Position numbers and translations under genes: made by a program. From contig NC_091971.1 of NCBI RefSeq assembly GCF_036711975.1, forward strand, positions 19,351,501-19,415,500: 64,000 bases of DNA, written 5' to 3'. The notes beneath the pieces were generated by a model, which had not been told where the DNA came from, searched no databases, and worked only from the letters and a program-made list of their open reading frames with translations. This DNA is from Onthophagus taurus (taxonomy: Eukaryota > Arthropoda > Insecta > Coleoptera > Scarabaeidae). This document shows positions 1-26,000 of the stretch, piece by piece. Every line of letters starts with the position of its first letter. Position 1 is the first letter of the stretch.

Positions 1-12744
<12,744 letters not shown>

Positions 12745-13540
12745 GATACGGTGCCCGCAACGATGCGTAGGACGTACCTGAGAATTTTAGAGTTTCTAAA
12801 CGGGCCTATTACGTTATTACAACACTACTAGATGAGATTGATGAAAATAGGAGGTGGGGAAGGAGTTTTGAAAATTAATGAAGGAATAGGGGGATTGATA
12901 AAACGGAGACTGATTTATAAAACAAATTAAAGAATAAATTCCCCCTTTATTAATTAAATAAAGAAAACCCACCCCGCGTTTAATCGAGTGTTTAATGCAA
13001 ATACAGTGTTTATCTAATTCAATTGTGGTTGATGATTTATTATTATTTTTATTATATTAGCTCGGCTTTTTTGTTTAATTTTATTTTCTTTTGTTGTGAT
13101 ATAATCTATATAATTTTTTGAGCTTAGTATTTTTTCCTTTTGAATTTATTCGCATTTATGGAGGAGGCTTCTTATTTCTTTGTGTACATAAAAACTCTAA
13201 CTATTATGTATCTATCATGGTATAGTTAAAAGCTGTATATTTTTAGCTTAAACAATATTTATACGTATATAATTATTATTATAGCATTGTACATCCGTTT
13301 TCTTATTATTTCGTTTTTTTGTTTTTGTTTCATTGCAATGATAAGAAGGAACGGTAATAACGTGTGTAATAACATTCCAAGAAAATAGGGCGCACGAGAA
13401 CGATAACAATCTTCACCTTTTTCTTTCTTATGTAATAAGTAGAATTTTGAGGCAAATTAAGTCGCAGTGTTTCTCCTTTTTTTCATTTAATTGTAAATAC
13501 AGTTTTAAATAAATATCTATTAAACTATTAGTATTTTTAA
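12745..13540 (+). other. Probable 3' UTR of the ubiquitin ligase gene
   Basis: Sequence following the TAA at 12744 is T-rich and non-coding. AATAAA hexamers occur in 12920-12965 and at 13508-13513; the last is a reasonable polyadenylation signal. No other structure seen. Confidence 0.45.
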
Positions 13541-13689
13541 TTTATTATTTAGATAATATACTTCCAATCATCTACACAAAATAAATTTATTCCAAATTAT
13601 ATATAGAGGAAACAACATTGTATATTCATGTGTTATCTATATTTTTGGTAATAGTGTAAGTAATAGCTATTGTTATTCTTCCCAGAAAA

Positions 13690-14525
13690 ATGTCTAGAAG
13701 TAAGCAAGGTAAAACAAGGCCTGCAATAGATGTTGTCTCATTGGAAAGAGTTGTGAAGGAGATTACAGATAATAATGTAAAAGTGTGAATCGCAGCTAAA
13801 ATGTTTGGAATTTCCAAAACTATTCTTTTTCGTCATATCTCCTTACACCGGTCACAAATTGAGAATAATGCACAGGGAAATCCAAATAATACAGGCTACG
13901 TTTATACATCAAAAAATGATACCCATAAAGTGTTTTCTGTTACAAAAAGAGAAGCAATGAAACTCGCGTTTGAATTTGCTCATGAAAACCACATTAAAAA
14001 ACCAAATAGTTGGAAAGAGAAAATGTGGTTAAGAGATTTAAGAAAATTGCATACAAATTTGATTTTACGAGTTATTCCTGTGCTTTAGTTCCACCAGCTT
14101 TAATCGGCAGACTTTCTTCAATAATTTACAAGATAAAATAACAATTCCACAGTTCACACACCACCTAAAATTTATCATCAAAATGTGTTAAGCAAATAGG
14201 AAGTGTTACATCTAGTGAAAGAGGAATTATTATGATTGTTATGGTTAATGTAATTATGTGACACCCATGTTAATTCTTTCCAGAGTACATTTCAAGTCCC
14301 ACATGCTTATTGGTACTCCAAAAAAATCCATTGGCGGCGAAAATCCATCTGTGTGGTCTAATGAAAGGCTTTTTGCTATTAATTCTTGATCACAAATCGC
14401 ACATTTTGATTCCAGCGATTAACTTAGCAAACGAAAATAGCGTTGTAATGCTAAGTCATCCCACTTTACATAAGCTTCAATCGTGCAGTGTTTGGTCCTT
14501 TCAAATCGTCTTATAATGTTACCTT
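13690..14525 (+). pseudogene. pogo/Tigger-type transposase remnant
   Basis: Starts with MSRSKQGKTRPAIDVVSLER, then an in-frame stop and AAKMFGISKTILFRHI, a CENP-B/Psq-like helix-turn-helix; next KLAFEFAHENHIKKPN. After a frame break (14100-14520) come VKQIGSVTSSERG, FKSHMLIGTPKKS, GGENPSVWSNERLF and LLILDHKSHI...HKLQ, matching the DDE core (second Asp in the LILD motif). Multiple stops and deletions; the C-terminus is missing. Confidence 0.75.
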
Positions 14526-14652
14526 AAAGAGCTGGGCTACTAGAACATGCTGGAAAATTAATTAGCTTATGATATTGCTGGAGTACAGAAAAAGCATTTA
14601 GTAAATCTTTTACTAAGGAGAATATGGAAAAAGGATTTTAGGTGACGAGCAT

Positions 14653-15425
14653 TCATTTCTTCAATGACCAAGTTTTTCGATTCGATGAATTTCTATCCTC
14701 ATTTGTCACTAACCGAGAATTTAGACATGACACTTCAGGATGTGATATCAATTCCTCCAATCCCCACTGCAGCAGTGCAGGTACGATACTATCAGCACCA
14801 GGAGCTTTGAAAAGTGAAAAGCTGTTTGTTGCCCACCTCATTTTATCATGTGTGCAGATCTTCTCAGCTAACAGCCAGTTTTCTGCAGTCGGTGTGTGGT
14901 TGGTGTCTCCATGAGCTACTATAGAGTCCACCGAACCTACGAAAAAAATGCACATTCATTAGAAGGTGTAAGCTTTGTAGAAGGTTGTCGATAAAGCAAC
15001 CGTCATCCTTTTGCAATAAACCTATTCGCCGATCCGGGTCTGAGGCCAGAACCCTTTTAAGACGAGAAAGTTCGTTTCCAGTTTCTCTTCTTTCGACGAA
15101 CACTTTTTTTAAACTTCGATAATTTGCCTTTATAGCAGTTCCAATCAGAATGTAATCTCGAGCTTTTGGCTTTATTGAAGGCTGCTCTGACCTCCCTCTT
15201 AAGGTCGCTGAGCTCAGTGCACCACCACAGAGTGGCACGTCTTGAATCAGCTTCCAGATGGAGTGGGCAAACCTTTTTATACGCAATTGTCAGGGAATCT
15301 GTCAAGTCCAAAGATTGTTCCTCAATATCCCTGCTCAAATTGGGCCGGATTAACCTTATATCGCTCAAACACCCTGATAATACCGACTTAAACTTGTTCA
15401 CGTCAGTATTCCTGGGTCTTTTTTC
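14653..15425 (-). pseudogene. LINE fragment, linker and start of reverse transcriptase (R1-like)
   Basis: Minus-strand frames read WWCTELSDLKREVRAAFNKA, YKGKLSKFKKSVRRKKRNW, then after frameshifts KMRWATNSFSLFKAPGADSI and VPALLQWGLEEL. This is the region between endonuclease and RT in R1/jockey-type non-LTR retrotransposons, where the Pro-Gly-x-Asp box opens the RT. Both flanks are lost. Overlapping plus-strand frames are shadows. Confidence 0.7.
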
Positions 15426-15599
15426 TACCTAGATCAAAAGTGATCCACCTGCGGTGCTGACATTGAAACCAAGTCAGAGACTTTCCAGTTAATTCCACCA
15501 AGATATCAAGATCCAACTGTATCGAAGCCACGTCTTCAGCATAGGCCAAAACACCAGACTTAAATGTGTTTATTAAGTCGGTAATAAATATTACAAAAT

Positions 15600-15790
15600 G
15601 TAAAACGTTTCTCCGCAGTAGAAAAGAAATTGAACCTAAAACTCCATTACAGCTTCTTACCTTTATAATCTTGTACGAAGATGTTTTTCCAAACTTGAGA
15701 ATCGCGATTCAAATACTCCTTACTATTTCAGTATTAATTGCTAGCTGTGAACATTCGTTTCAGAACAAAAGTTGTAGCAAATTTTATTCT
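15600..15790 (+). pseudogene. hAT transposase C-terminal dimerisation fragment
   Basis: LLTFIILYEDVFPNLRIAIQ...LLTISVLIASCEHSF matches the conserved hAT C-terminal block (PNL.I.L.I.LT.PVSVASCERSFS). The fragment runs directly into the satellite array that starts near 15763, so the array has replaced or joined its end. Confidence 0.65.
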
Positions 15791-17600
15791 TAACAACATT
15801 GCTCTCTTGCACTTTTGCTCTTTGATGCGTCAATATCAAGAAAAACGTGAAAACATGAAAATTGAATGAATTTGTTGCATTTTCAAGTTGTTAATGGTGA
15901 TACTCGAGGAATGGAGCATATTCCAAAAAAACTTTTGGAACAATAGTTAGAGCAAATTTTATTCTTAACAATACTGCCTTCTTGCGATTTTTTCCTTAAA
16001 TCCGTCAATATCAAGAAAAATACGACAATATGAAAATTTGGTGTTGTTGAATTTTCCAGGTCTTAATGGTAACACTCGGGAAACGGGGCATTTTCAAAAA
16101 AAAACTTTTAGAACAAAAGTTGTAGCAAATTTTATTCTTAACAACATTGTTCTCTTGCACTTTTGCTCTTTGATGCGTCAATAACAAGAAAAATACGAAA
16201 ATATGATAATTGGATGAATTTGTCGAATTTTCAAATTGGTAATGGTTACACTTGGGAAACGAAGTATGTTGCAAACAAACTTTTGGAACAATAGTTATAG
16301 CAAATTTTATTCTTAACAATATTGCTCTCGTACACTTTTACTGTTAGATGCGTCAATAACAAAAAAAGTACGAAAATATGAAAATTGGATGAATTTGTTG
16401 AATTTTTAAGTTCTTAATGGTAACACTCAAGAAACGGGGCATTTTCAAAAAAACACTTTTAAAACAAAAGTTGTAGCAAATTTTATTCTTAACAACATTG
16501 TTCTCTTGCACTTTTGCTCTTTGATGCGTCAATAACAAGAAAAATACGAAAATATGATAATTGGATGAATTTGTCGAATTTTCAAATTGGTAATGGTTAC
16601 ACTTGGGAAACGAAGTATGTTGCAAACAAACTTTTGGAACAATAGTTATAGCAAATTTTATTCTTAACAATATTGCTCTCGTACACTTTTACTGTTAGAT
16701 GCGTCAATAACAAGAAAAGTACGAAAATATGAAAATTGGATGACTGTTGAATTTTTGAGTTCTTAATGGTAACACTCAAGAAACGGGGCATTTTCAAAAA
16801 AACACTTTTAAAACAAAAGTTGTAGCAAATTTTATTCTTAACAACATTGTTCTCTTGCACTTTTGCTCTTTGATGCGTCAATAACAAGAAAAATACGAAA
16901 ATATGATAATTGGATGAATTTGTCGAATTTTCAAATTGGTAATGGTTACACTTGGGAAACGAAGTATGTTGCAAACAAACTTTTGGAACAATAGTTATAG
17001 CAAATTTTATTCTTAACAATATTGCTCTCGTACACTTTTACTGTTAGATGCGTCAATAACAAAAAAAGTACGAAAATATGAAAATTGGATGAATTTGTTG
17101 AATTTTTAAGTTCTTAATGGTAACACTCAAGAAACGGGGCATTTTCAAAAAAACACTTTTAAAACAAAAGTTGTAGCAAATTTTATTCTTAACAACATTG
17201 TTCTCTTGCACGTTTGCTCTTTGATGCGTCAATAACAAGAAAAATACGAAAATATGAAAATTGGATGAATTTGTCGAATTTTCAAATTGGTAATGGTTAC
17301 ACTTGGGAAACGAAGTATGTTGCAAACAAACTTTTGGAACAATAGTTATAGCAAATTTTATTCTTAACAATATTGCTCTCGTACACTTTTACTGTTAGAT
17401 GCGTCAATAACAAGAAAAGTACGAAAATATGAAAATTGGATGAATTTGTTGAATTTTTAAGTTCTTAATGGTAACACTCAAGAAACGGGGCATTTTCCAT
17501 AAAAACGTTTGGAACAATAGTTGTAGCAAATTCTATTCTTAACAATATTGCTCTCTCACACTTCTGCTCTCAGATGCGTCAATATCAAGAAAAATGCAAT
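15763..17600. repeat. Satellite array, ~175-bp monomers in ~350-bp dimers
   Basis: About ten monomers, each with AGCAAATTTTATTCTTAACAA, then GATGCGTCAATA and AACAAGAAAA. Two monomer types alternate: one with ACTTTTGGAACAATAGTTATAGC, one with AAAACAAAAGTTGTAGC. The dimers repeat every 349-351 bp. The central dimers are nearly identical, while the outer monomers diverge. Repeated minus-strand frames of 102-140 codons starting MLRIKFAITIVPK arise from this periodicity and are not genes. Confidence 0.9.
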
Positions 17601-17836
17601 TTCTATATCATCTTTTTTATTTATGTAAAACGATTTTTAAAAAAGGAAAATTTTGAGAAAAAAAATGATATTTCAAAAATGTCCTGAGGTAAAACACTCT
17701 CCCTTAATTCATATTTTTTATTAATTATTTAAAAAGGCAATATTTACAATCATACACAACAAATAATATTTTATAAACTATATTTCTTTTTAAGTTATTC
17801 TCTTTCGTTTCGTTTATTTTATATATATTCTCCTCC

Positions 17837-18922
17837 CTAACTAAAATATTTATCAAATGGGAACCAATTGTGTGGTTTTTTAGGTTCTATCCTATCATTA
17901 CCACTACTTTTCAAAAAACCAGCTAACTCATTTTCATCCATATTAACTAAATTCTCTGTAACAACTTGTTTTCCATCTTTATCTGTTCTTGTTATCACTG
18001 TATATTCCTTATCACCCCATTTTTTAGTTACTACATTTTCTTGATTACCTTGACTATCCTTTACAGTTCTTTGAGTCTCAATTGACTAAAAACATTAAAA
18101 ATTAAAAAAAATCAAAATAAAAATAAAAGAAAATACCCCATCAGAATTCCTTATTGTTTTTGAAGACATACTTTGCCCAAAAGATTTAAAAATACTTTGG
18201 TTGGGTGGTTTATAAGGAGTTAAAGAATTTTTTTCTTTAAACATTGAATCCAAATCATTTGGTTGTATTCTATGAATAAAATAATCAAAATGAGGAAGTT
18301 TTTTAATGATTTTAAAATCTTACTGTCCATCTACATCATCATCAGAACGTTTTTGGACATCTGCATTAGGTACATGATAACCAGGCTTTAAAAACTGATC
18401 TCTCAACGAGTTCCCTTGAGGGGGTTCATCTGAGCCTTCTAAAAAATCGCCAAATTGCGTTCCAACAGAATTTCGATCGCTAAACCCTAAATCAACAAGG
18501 ATTTAATTTAGGAATAAAAATGTATTAAATTTAGATTATACCAAAAAAGGAGTCATCATGATGAAATCCAAAATTCTTCAACATATCCTCCATTTGTTTC
18601 TCAAAGTACTTTTGCATTTCAATCGGATTAGAGAAGATTTGGAAACCAAATGGTTCATTTTCCCTTGGGTTTTGATCAGATGGATCATATTCGCTGCAAA
18701 AAATAAAATTACAGTTTACCAGTTATCAAATTACAATCCAATTTCAATTTACTCTAATTCGTCTTCATCAGTTCTCAAGTAATGGGACCTAAAACGATAC
18801 AATTACGCAATTTGTTCAAGAATTTTAATTTTAATATGTCATAAATACCTCGAGTTGTAATCGTGGTTGCTTTCTCTTTGCGATGGAAGAAAAAGGCCTT
18901 TAAAGAAACCGAAAAGATCCAT
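17837..18922 (-). CDS. Hax1: HAX1-like protein
   Basis: Six small exons on the minus strand: 18849-18922, 18753-18788, 18542-18693, 18324-18486, 18137-18269 and 17837-18085. All junctions are GT/AG and in phase, giving 268 residues, close to human HAX1 (279). The N-terminus MDLFGFFKGLF and its acidic stretch (DEDELDEYDPSD) match the HAX1 start, followed by a Phe/Gly/Asp-rich middle (FGFHHDDSFFGFSD). The C-terminal third has ETQRTVKDSQGN, GDKEYTVITRTDKDGK and NMDENELAGFL, as in HAX1 proteins. Family knowledge: HAX1 is a mostly disordered, largely mitochondrial protein that supports CLPB function and cell survival. It has no catalytic motif. Its 5' end faces the PDE2 gene 1.1 kb away. Confidence 0.85.
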
Positions 18923-20012
18923 TATTGTGACGAAACGAAATAGTTTTTAACAGAAATTTTATGTGTTGCGTATTAATTTAACACGAAACGACGTCCAATT
19001 GTGTCTGATGAAATGATCTAGATTCTTCTGAATGTCAACAACAGCTGATTAATGACAGGACTGCTGTCACAGGAGATTAAATTTGAAGTGGTTTTAACTT
19101 AGTTTAAATTTAGCATTTAGAAATATAATATATAACAATTAATTAAAAAAGTAACACAATTAATAAAAAAAATCGTTTATTAGAGTATGAGAATTAATTT
19201 AAATGTTAATTTATAGGTTAGGTTTGTATTTGACAAAATTGTAGCTACCAACTAGACGTTAAAAAATTCTTCAATAAATCTTTATTATTATTGTTTATTA
19301 AACGAAGATAAGAAATGTTATAGTTTTATTTAAACCTAAAAGCTTAATAAGAGAGATTTTTAATTAATTCAATATTAATTTTAAAATTTTTACATTTAAA
19401 TTTGACAGATAGTGTTGGTCAAAATTCAAAGTTGCCAACGTTTCGACTTAAATAACCACCGTGTTTAATTACAAAATTACATTTACATCTTCTTAAAAGT
19501 ATTGATTATTGCTTTATCTGTGAATTCGAATAAATTATTAAGCATTTGAGATTAAATTAGCGTTTTCATTAAAATCTTAATGGTGTATTGTCTCAGTACA
19601 AAAAAATCTAACAAAACAAACGTTTAATTTACTACCTATAAAAAAGGAGATAAAAGGATTACAAATAAATACCTTGTGACTGTGTGTGATCCTAGATAAA
19701 CTATATTAATCACATCTGCTCAATTAAATTAGGTCAGAAGCTAAATAACAGAAGGGAAAATATTTGATATCATAAACTATGGCTTCTATTTGGATACAAA
19801 ATTTATCTCTTTGTGAGTTACTGTTTTTTATATAATGTTATCTATATTATAGTCTCGTTTATAGTCATGGTAATAACGGTATATATCCATAGTTTTCGAA
19901 GTGTTTATTAGTTATCAAAACTTGATGTAACCTATATCTAATCTAAAACTTTTTTTGGCAGATAAAGTCAAAATTTTTCGTATCCCACTTCTATTAAACG
20001 AACGATACCACC
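18923..20012. promoter_or_regulatory. Intergenic spacer between divergent Hax1 and Pde2 genes
   Basis: About 1.1 kb, AT-rich, no frame or repeat that I recognise. Because both genes point outward, it must hold both promoters; no TATA box or other element could be assigned with confidence. Confidence 0.4.
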
Positions 20013-23000
20013 ATGGAGTGCATACCTAAGTACAAACCTATAAAGAGAATCAGAAAGAACCTGTTTGAGCCGCCGCCGTACTGTAAAACGTTCGATCGAA
20101 AAATGGCATTAAAACATTCCGCATGTATCCCTGTTAAACTTGAAGTTTCTGATCCCTCTAAGATATTACAACTGGTTGAAACAATGAATGATGCCAACTC
20201 TAAAGGTTTAGAGAAAAAAATAAATAGATATGTAAGTTAATATTAATTAAAAGCAAACAGAAAAAGTGATAAGATTTTTTTAAGCTTCAAAGAGAAACTG
20301 AATCTCAGCTGGTTTTTTTAATTGGCATAATGCTAAATGAAGCAACAATACAGGTCGTTGGTCCTGAAAAGATTGACAGAAGAAAATGTAAACTTTCCGA
20401 AGATGTTGTAGAAAATTTGTGTTCAGAATCTCTCGATTATTATACAATGGAGAATTTGAATCAGGTGTTTCAAACAATGATTTTGGGAATTACAGGGACA
20501 GATGATTTTAAGTCGGTTATTGTTCCTATTTGTGGTAAAACACAATCAGGTAATTACTTATAACAAAAAAATTTGTATTCAAAACATAAAAAGTCCTTAT
20601 TTTTAATTAAATATAATTCAATTTTCCTTTGCACACGAGGTCCTGATCAAAGAACATGAAATATTCCAAGGAATTCAAACTTAGGACTCAAGAATTAACA
20701 CACACCCAATCTAAATAATTCTAACTTAATTCTTATTATTAAATTTCTTTCTTTTATTCATAATTTGTATAATAAATCGATTAATTAATTTTTAGGTCCT
20801 GCTGTAGTTTTAGCATGTATAATAAATCCGAAAAAAGAGACTGAATTCTGTGTGAAATTGGTCAATGAAACGTTTAAATTTTGTTTAACGGTCTTATTAA
20901 ATACAACAGCCTCTGAAGAAGAATCTAGAGCTCGACAAGCATGTCAAACGCTTTTGGATGTAGCGAAAAAGCTGTTTCAACATTTAGACGATTTTGATGA
21001 TCTTCTCAGAGAAATTATGGTGGAAGCGCGGAATCTAGTCAATGCTGAACGGTGTTCGTTATTTTTAATCGATAGCAGTGGGGAGAATCTAGTCGCTAAA
21101 GTGTTTGATGGTAGCAGTGAGGGTGTTGATGTGAAAATATCCAAAAATATGGGTATGTATCAAAATTTTTTTAATAATAGACGTTGTTTTTAAATTTTAA
21201 AATGCGTCGATTGAACTATAGTACTAATAAATATAATATAAATAATTAATGGATTGACAAAATAGGTTCAATCCACCTAAAAGATTAATAATCTTGATAA
21301 ATCTTCAAATTTTGAATACATTTTACTCTAAACAGGAATAAAATCAGTTTTCACCTATTAAATTGTTTCTAATTATAACAAAAAATGTGATGTAATTAAA
21401 CTAATTGGGATTATGTATGATAACATTGTATTGTTTTTTGTCAAACTAATAATACCAATTCATCAGATTCAAAAGCGGTTCGTCCTTGAAATTTTTTTTA
21501 TGGTGTTGAGTACATTTTTTTGTTTCTCAATCAAATTGTTACCAATAACTTAAGTAAAGGTGTAATGAAGGGCAAAAACAGGATTTTTAATGAACTTCCA
21601 AGACATCCAGGAAATTACCGGTGTGAAGACAGCAGTAAAAATTTCCGATGATACCCGAACGCCCATAGACGTCCGTAATATCGGACACATGGGGGCTCAA
21701 TTTTTTCGAACAAAGAAACATTACATTATCAACTTAAGAAGTTAATTACAGTATATTAAAAGTAATTAGACAAAATTAAAATATATTTATCACTAATATC
21801 AAGGTACAATGAGCAATTTTAATTAAAATAACAGGCTCCAGCTCCTTTATTGGTTCGAAGATCCGAACCAAAGTTTATATACGCCTTCTAGGCATGATAA
21901 GAAGTATATTTATCGAAAGAAATTCCACTTGTAAAGGGTCCGCGGGGGTGAAGTACCTCGCAGTAGATTATAATTTGCTCTACCGCCCTTATTGGTTCGA
22001 AGATCCGAACCAAACGTTATATACGCCTTCTAGACATGATAAAAAATATATTTATCGAAAGAAATTCCACTTGCATAGGGACCGCGGGGGTGAACTACCC
22101 ACCAGTAGATTTTAATTACCCCTACCGCCCTTATTCGGTTGAAGATCCGAACCAAACTTTACACAAATCTTCTAGACTACATTAGAATCAAATATCCGTT
22201 AACAATTTGCACTTGCATAGGGACCGCGGGGGTGAACTACCTACCAGTAGATTTTAATTACCCCTACCACCCTTATTCGGTCGAAGATCCGAACCAAACT
22301 TTACACAAATCTTCTAGACTACATTAGAATCAAATATCCGTTAACAATTTTCACTTGCATAGGGACCGCGGGGGTGAACTACCCACCAGTAGATTTTAAT
22401 TACCCCTACCGCCCTGCAGCAGCAGTAGGTAGCAACCTACTGCTATAGTTTTTATTACACCCTATAATTATCCCAAAAAATAGGTTGACTTTGATAAAAG
22501 TTATTAGCACCTAACATGTTTCGTTTTCGAGTTATTTTGGTTTGAAGTTTCTTTTGGCAAATTATACTATATGCTACTTTTTACTATAATAATAATAATA
22601 ATACATCCTTTATTTTCAATGGTACAATACATTATTATCAAAAAAAAATATATATACAGGTGTATCTGAATGACATGCCCAAACTTCAGGGGGTGATTCT
22701 TTAGGCAATTTTAAGGGTACTTTGATATATAAACCATGGGCGACTTGGGCTCCCCTAAGGAGCTACACCCCTCCAAAAATAGCGGAAAATTTTGGTTTAA
22801 TTTTTTTTCTGAAAAACCATAAACGCTAGAACAACGAAATTTGGGGAATATGTTTAACTGGTAGTAGGGCACGTATTCACCCTATTTGGACTTTCAACCT
22901 ATCCTTCTAAACTACTAAACGTAACCACCCCCTTTACATTTTTGCTAAAATTTTTGTATGCAGAGGGTAAATACATTAAAGAAAAAATTACATAGGTAGA

Positions 23001-26000
23001 TGAAAGTATCCTAAAACTTTTTTGTCTCTCTAAAATTTTTCCAAAAACGACTAATTTTTGAGAAAAAAAATAATAAAGCAACACTGCCCGTTCAACAACG
23101 GGGTTGTCGATCAAAAGTTGGAATGAATTTTTAATGAAAAAATCTTAGTAGGCTTTGTCAGAAATATTTTTGACGTTTAAATGTCAGTGGTTTTCTTACT
23201 ATTATTATTGTTTTTCAAATTAATTTATGAATAAAGTTCTACCGCATTTACGCTCGTTCACTCGACGTTTCAAAATTTTAAATAAAACAATAATAATAGT
23301 AAGAAAACCACTGACATTTAAACGTCAAAAATATTTCTGACAAAGATTGCTAAGCCTGCTAAGATTTTTTCTTTAAAAATGCATTCCAACTTTCGATTAA
23401 CAACGCTACAGCTTAACAGTTAGTGTTTGCTTAATTAATTTTTTTCTCAGAAACTATTAACTTTTCGAAGAACATCAGAGTGGCAAAAAAGTTTTAGAAT
23501 ATCTTCGTCTATCTAAATAAAATATTTCCAATGTATTTATCATCGTCATAAAAAAGATCTAGACAAAAATTGAACGGGGGTGGTTATGTTTAGTAACTTA
23601 GAAGGGAAGATTGAAAGTACAAATAGGCTCGAAACATGCCCTATTATAAGCTAACCATATTTCCCAAATTTCATTTACTTGGTGTTAATGGTTTTCGGGC
23701 AAAATAAAATAAACCAAAATTTTTCGCCATTTTTGAAGGGGCGTAGCTCCGGAGGGGAGTCGAAATCGCTGATAGTTTATATGAGAAAGTACCCTTAAAA
23801 TTGCCTAAAGAAGTTTGGGCACGTCATTCAGATACACCCTGTATATACAGGGTGAGTCAGAAAGAATGGGAAATCCGAATACTGGAGACACTAGACACCA
23901 AAATATGACGATTTAACCTAACATGTCTTATACAAATGTCGGTGGTTTTTAATACACAGGGTGTTGAAAGTTAAATTTTTATTTCGAAATTTCTTGATAA
24001 TTTTGAAGGTTTTTGTACTATTAACATAAAATTTGGTAGTTAGATGTTTTCAAGCATGAGAAATACGAATTTGATATTTGTTTTGTGATTACTCGTAGAG
24101 GGCGCTAGATACACACTGTACGTTTAAGATATCAAGTCATGACTATTTTGTCAGTTGAGGTATGGTGAATTAGAACCAGAAATCTGAAGGAATTTTCAAT
24201 TCTGCACAAAAAAGGTACTCTTGCTTACATTGTCTAAGTCTACTGGTTTCCAAGTTATCTGCTTTTAATTATTTCAAAGTAATTTTAAGGTTAACATTTA
24301 AAATCAGTAACACACAGTAACTATAGCAATTAGTAACGATAATAATCGATAACAATAACAATAGAATATTGTGACCATTTTCAAAAATCCAGTTGACTTA
24401 AATCTGGATTTCTCATTGTTAAACAACTCATTATGTCGTGGCATTGTCAAATTGGTAATAAAATTGGTAAAAATGATTATTGCACACGGAAATTAGATCA
24501 ATGTTGACAATTAACAAGCAATTGTCGAAACATAAGCGGAAAAATATCCCAACTTTGCTTATGTTAAAAAATAAATATTTTAGAAGAAAAAATACATTTA
24601 AACATTTAAAAGTAAATAATTCGAAAACCGATAGACTTAGACAATTTCAATAAAAGTACCTTTTTTATGTAAAATTGAACGCTCTTTGTGATTTGCAGCT
24701 CTTATTGGTCATAGCTGTCGAGCCAAAAAACTTATGATTTGATTTATCAAACGAGCAGCGTGTATCTAGCGCCCTCTACGAGCAATAACAAAACAAGTTT
24801 CAAATTCGTATTTCTCATGCTCGAAAACATAAAACTACCACATTTTATGTTAATAGTACAAAAACTTTCAAAATTATCAAGAAATTTCGAAAAAAAAATT
24901 TAACTTTCAACACCCTATGCCTCGAAAACCACTGACATTTGTATAAGAGATGTTACGTTAAATCATCATATTTTGGTATCTAGTATCTCCGGTATTCGGA
25001 TTTCCCATTCTTTCTGACTCACCCTGTATATACATATTTATATATCAATAAAAAGCAGAACTAAAACAAAATAAATGTTTGGCAGAAAAAAGGTGCGGGG
25101 TCAAATTGCCACAAAAGTGGTATTTGTTCTTCCACCCAGCCCCATTACAAAAACCCGATTGTACGCTGAGCAGAATATTGCAAATATTTACATATTCCTT
25201 CAACTGCGCTTCAATAATTCTTTCAGCCAATTTTCCTAAAACAGGCAGAATACTTATTGGTCTTAAGTGACCAAACTCTGTAACATTTGACTTTTTTGGT
25301 AATGGTTTGACCTAAGATCGTTTCCAACATGCAGGGAAGATAGTTTCTGCAAGACAAGCATTTATTAAATGAGTAAGATATGGTACTATATGCGGGGAGC
25401 ACAATTGAACACATGAAATGTTTAGACCATCAACGCCCGCACAGTTTTTTCGAAGTGATGAAATAACCTGTAACACATAGTCTTCACTAACCTCACGGAA
25501 CTTGAATGAATTGTTATTAACTGGATTGGAAATGTAAAAGTCATACAACTCCCGACACATTGGCATTGCAGGAATAGAGTCTACAAAAAAATCATTAATA
25601 ATTTGTTGCGGATCTTTTAAACAATCGGGAATTATTGTTTTTCGCATTGGAGCTACATTTACATGCCTTAAAAAGTTCCACATTTCTCGACCATGATAAG
25701 CACATTTCCCAAGAGTATACTCAAAATATGCACGCTTTTCCCTACGAATCGCTTGATTTGTTAAATTACGCAAGGACTTGTAATATTCCCATGTCGCTTG
25801 ACTATTACTTTTCTTAAAAGACCCATATGCAGAATCTTTGAGACGCTGCATTTTTCGAATTGTGTAAGTCAACCATGGGGCCGGCGCACATAAGGCCGTA
25901 TTATCAATTTACGACGACAAAAATGTAAACTATGATTTTATTTGATATTCTGATCAAAAATGCTTATGTAGAGCCTATTTCATAATTATCTTTCAGAAAA

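Noticed and set aside
14864-15432. Overlapping frames on both strands in this region
   Set aside because: Only the minus-strand frames show LINE motifs; the plus-strand frame is a shadow.
16011-17370. Repeated minus-strand frames of 102-140 codons starting MLRIKFAITIVPK, which could be read as a family of paralogous small proteins
   Set aside because: They recur at the satellite period of about 350 bp, follow the array exactly and show no coding constraint, so they are frames through satellite DNA.
21849-22425. tRNA gene or tRNA pseudogene suggested by GGTTCGAA B-box-like motifs
   Set aside because: No cloverleaf can be drawn and no clear A box lies at the right distance; kept only as a repeat with a B-box-like hairpin.
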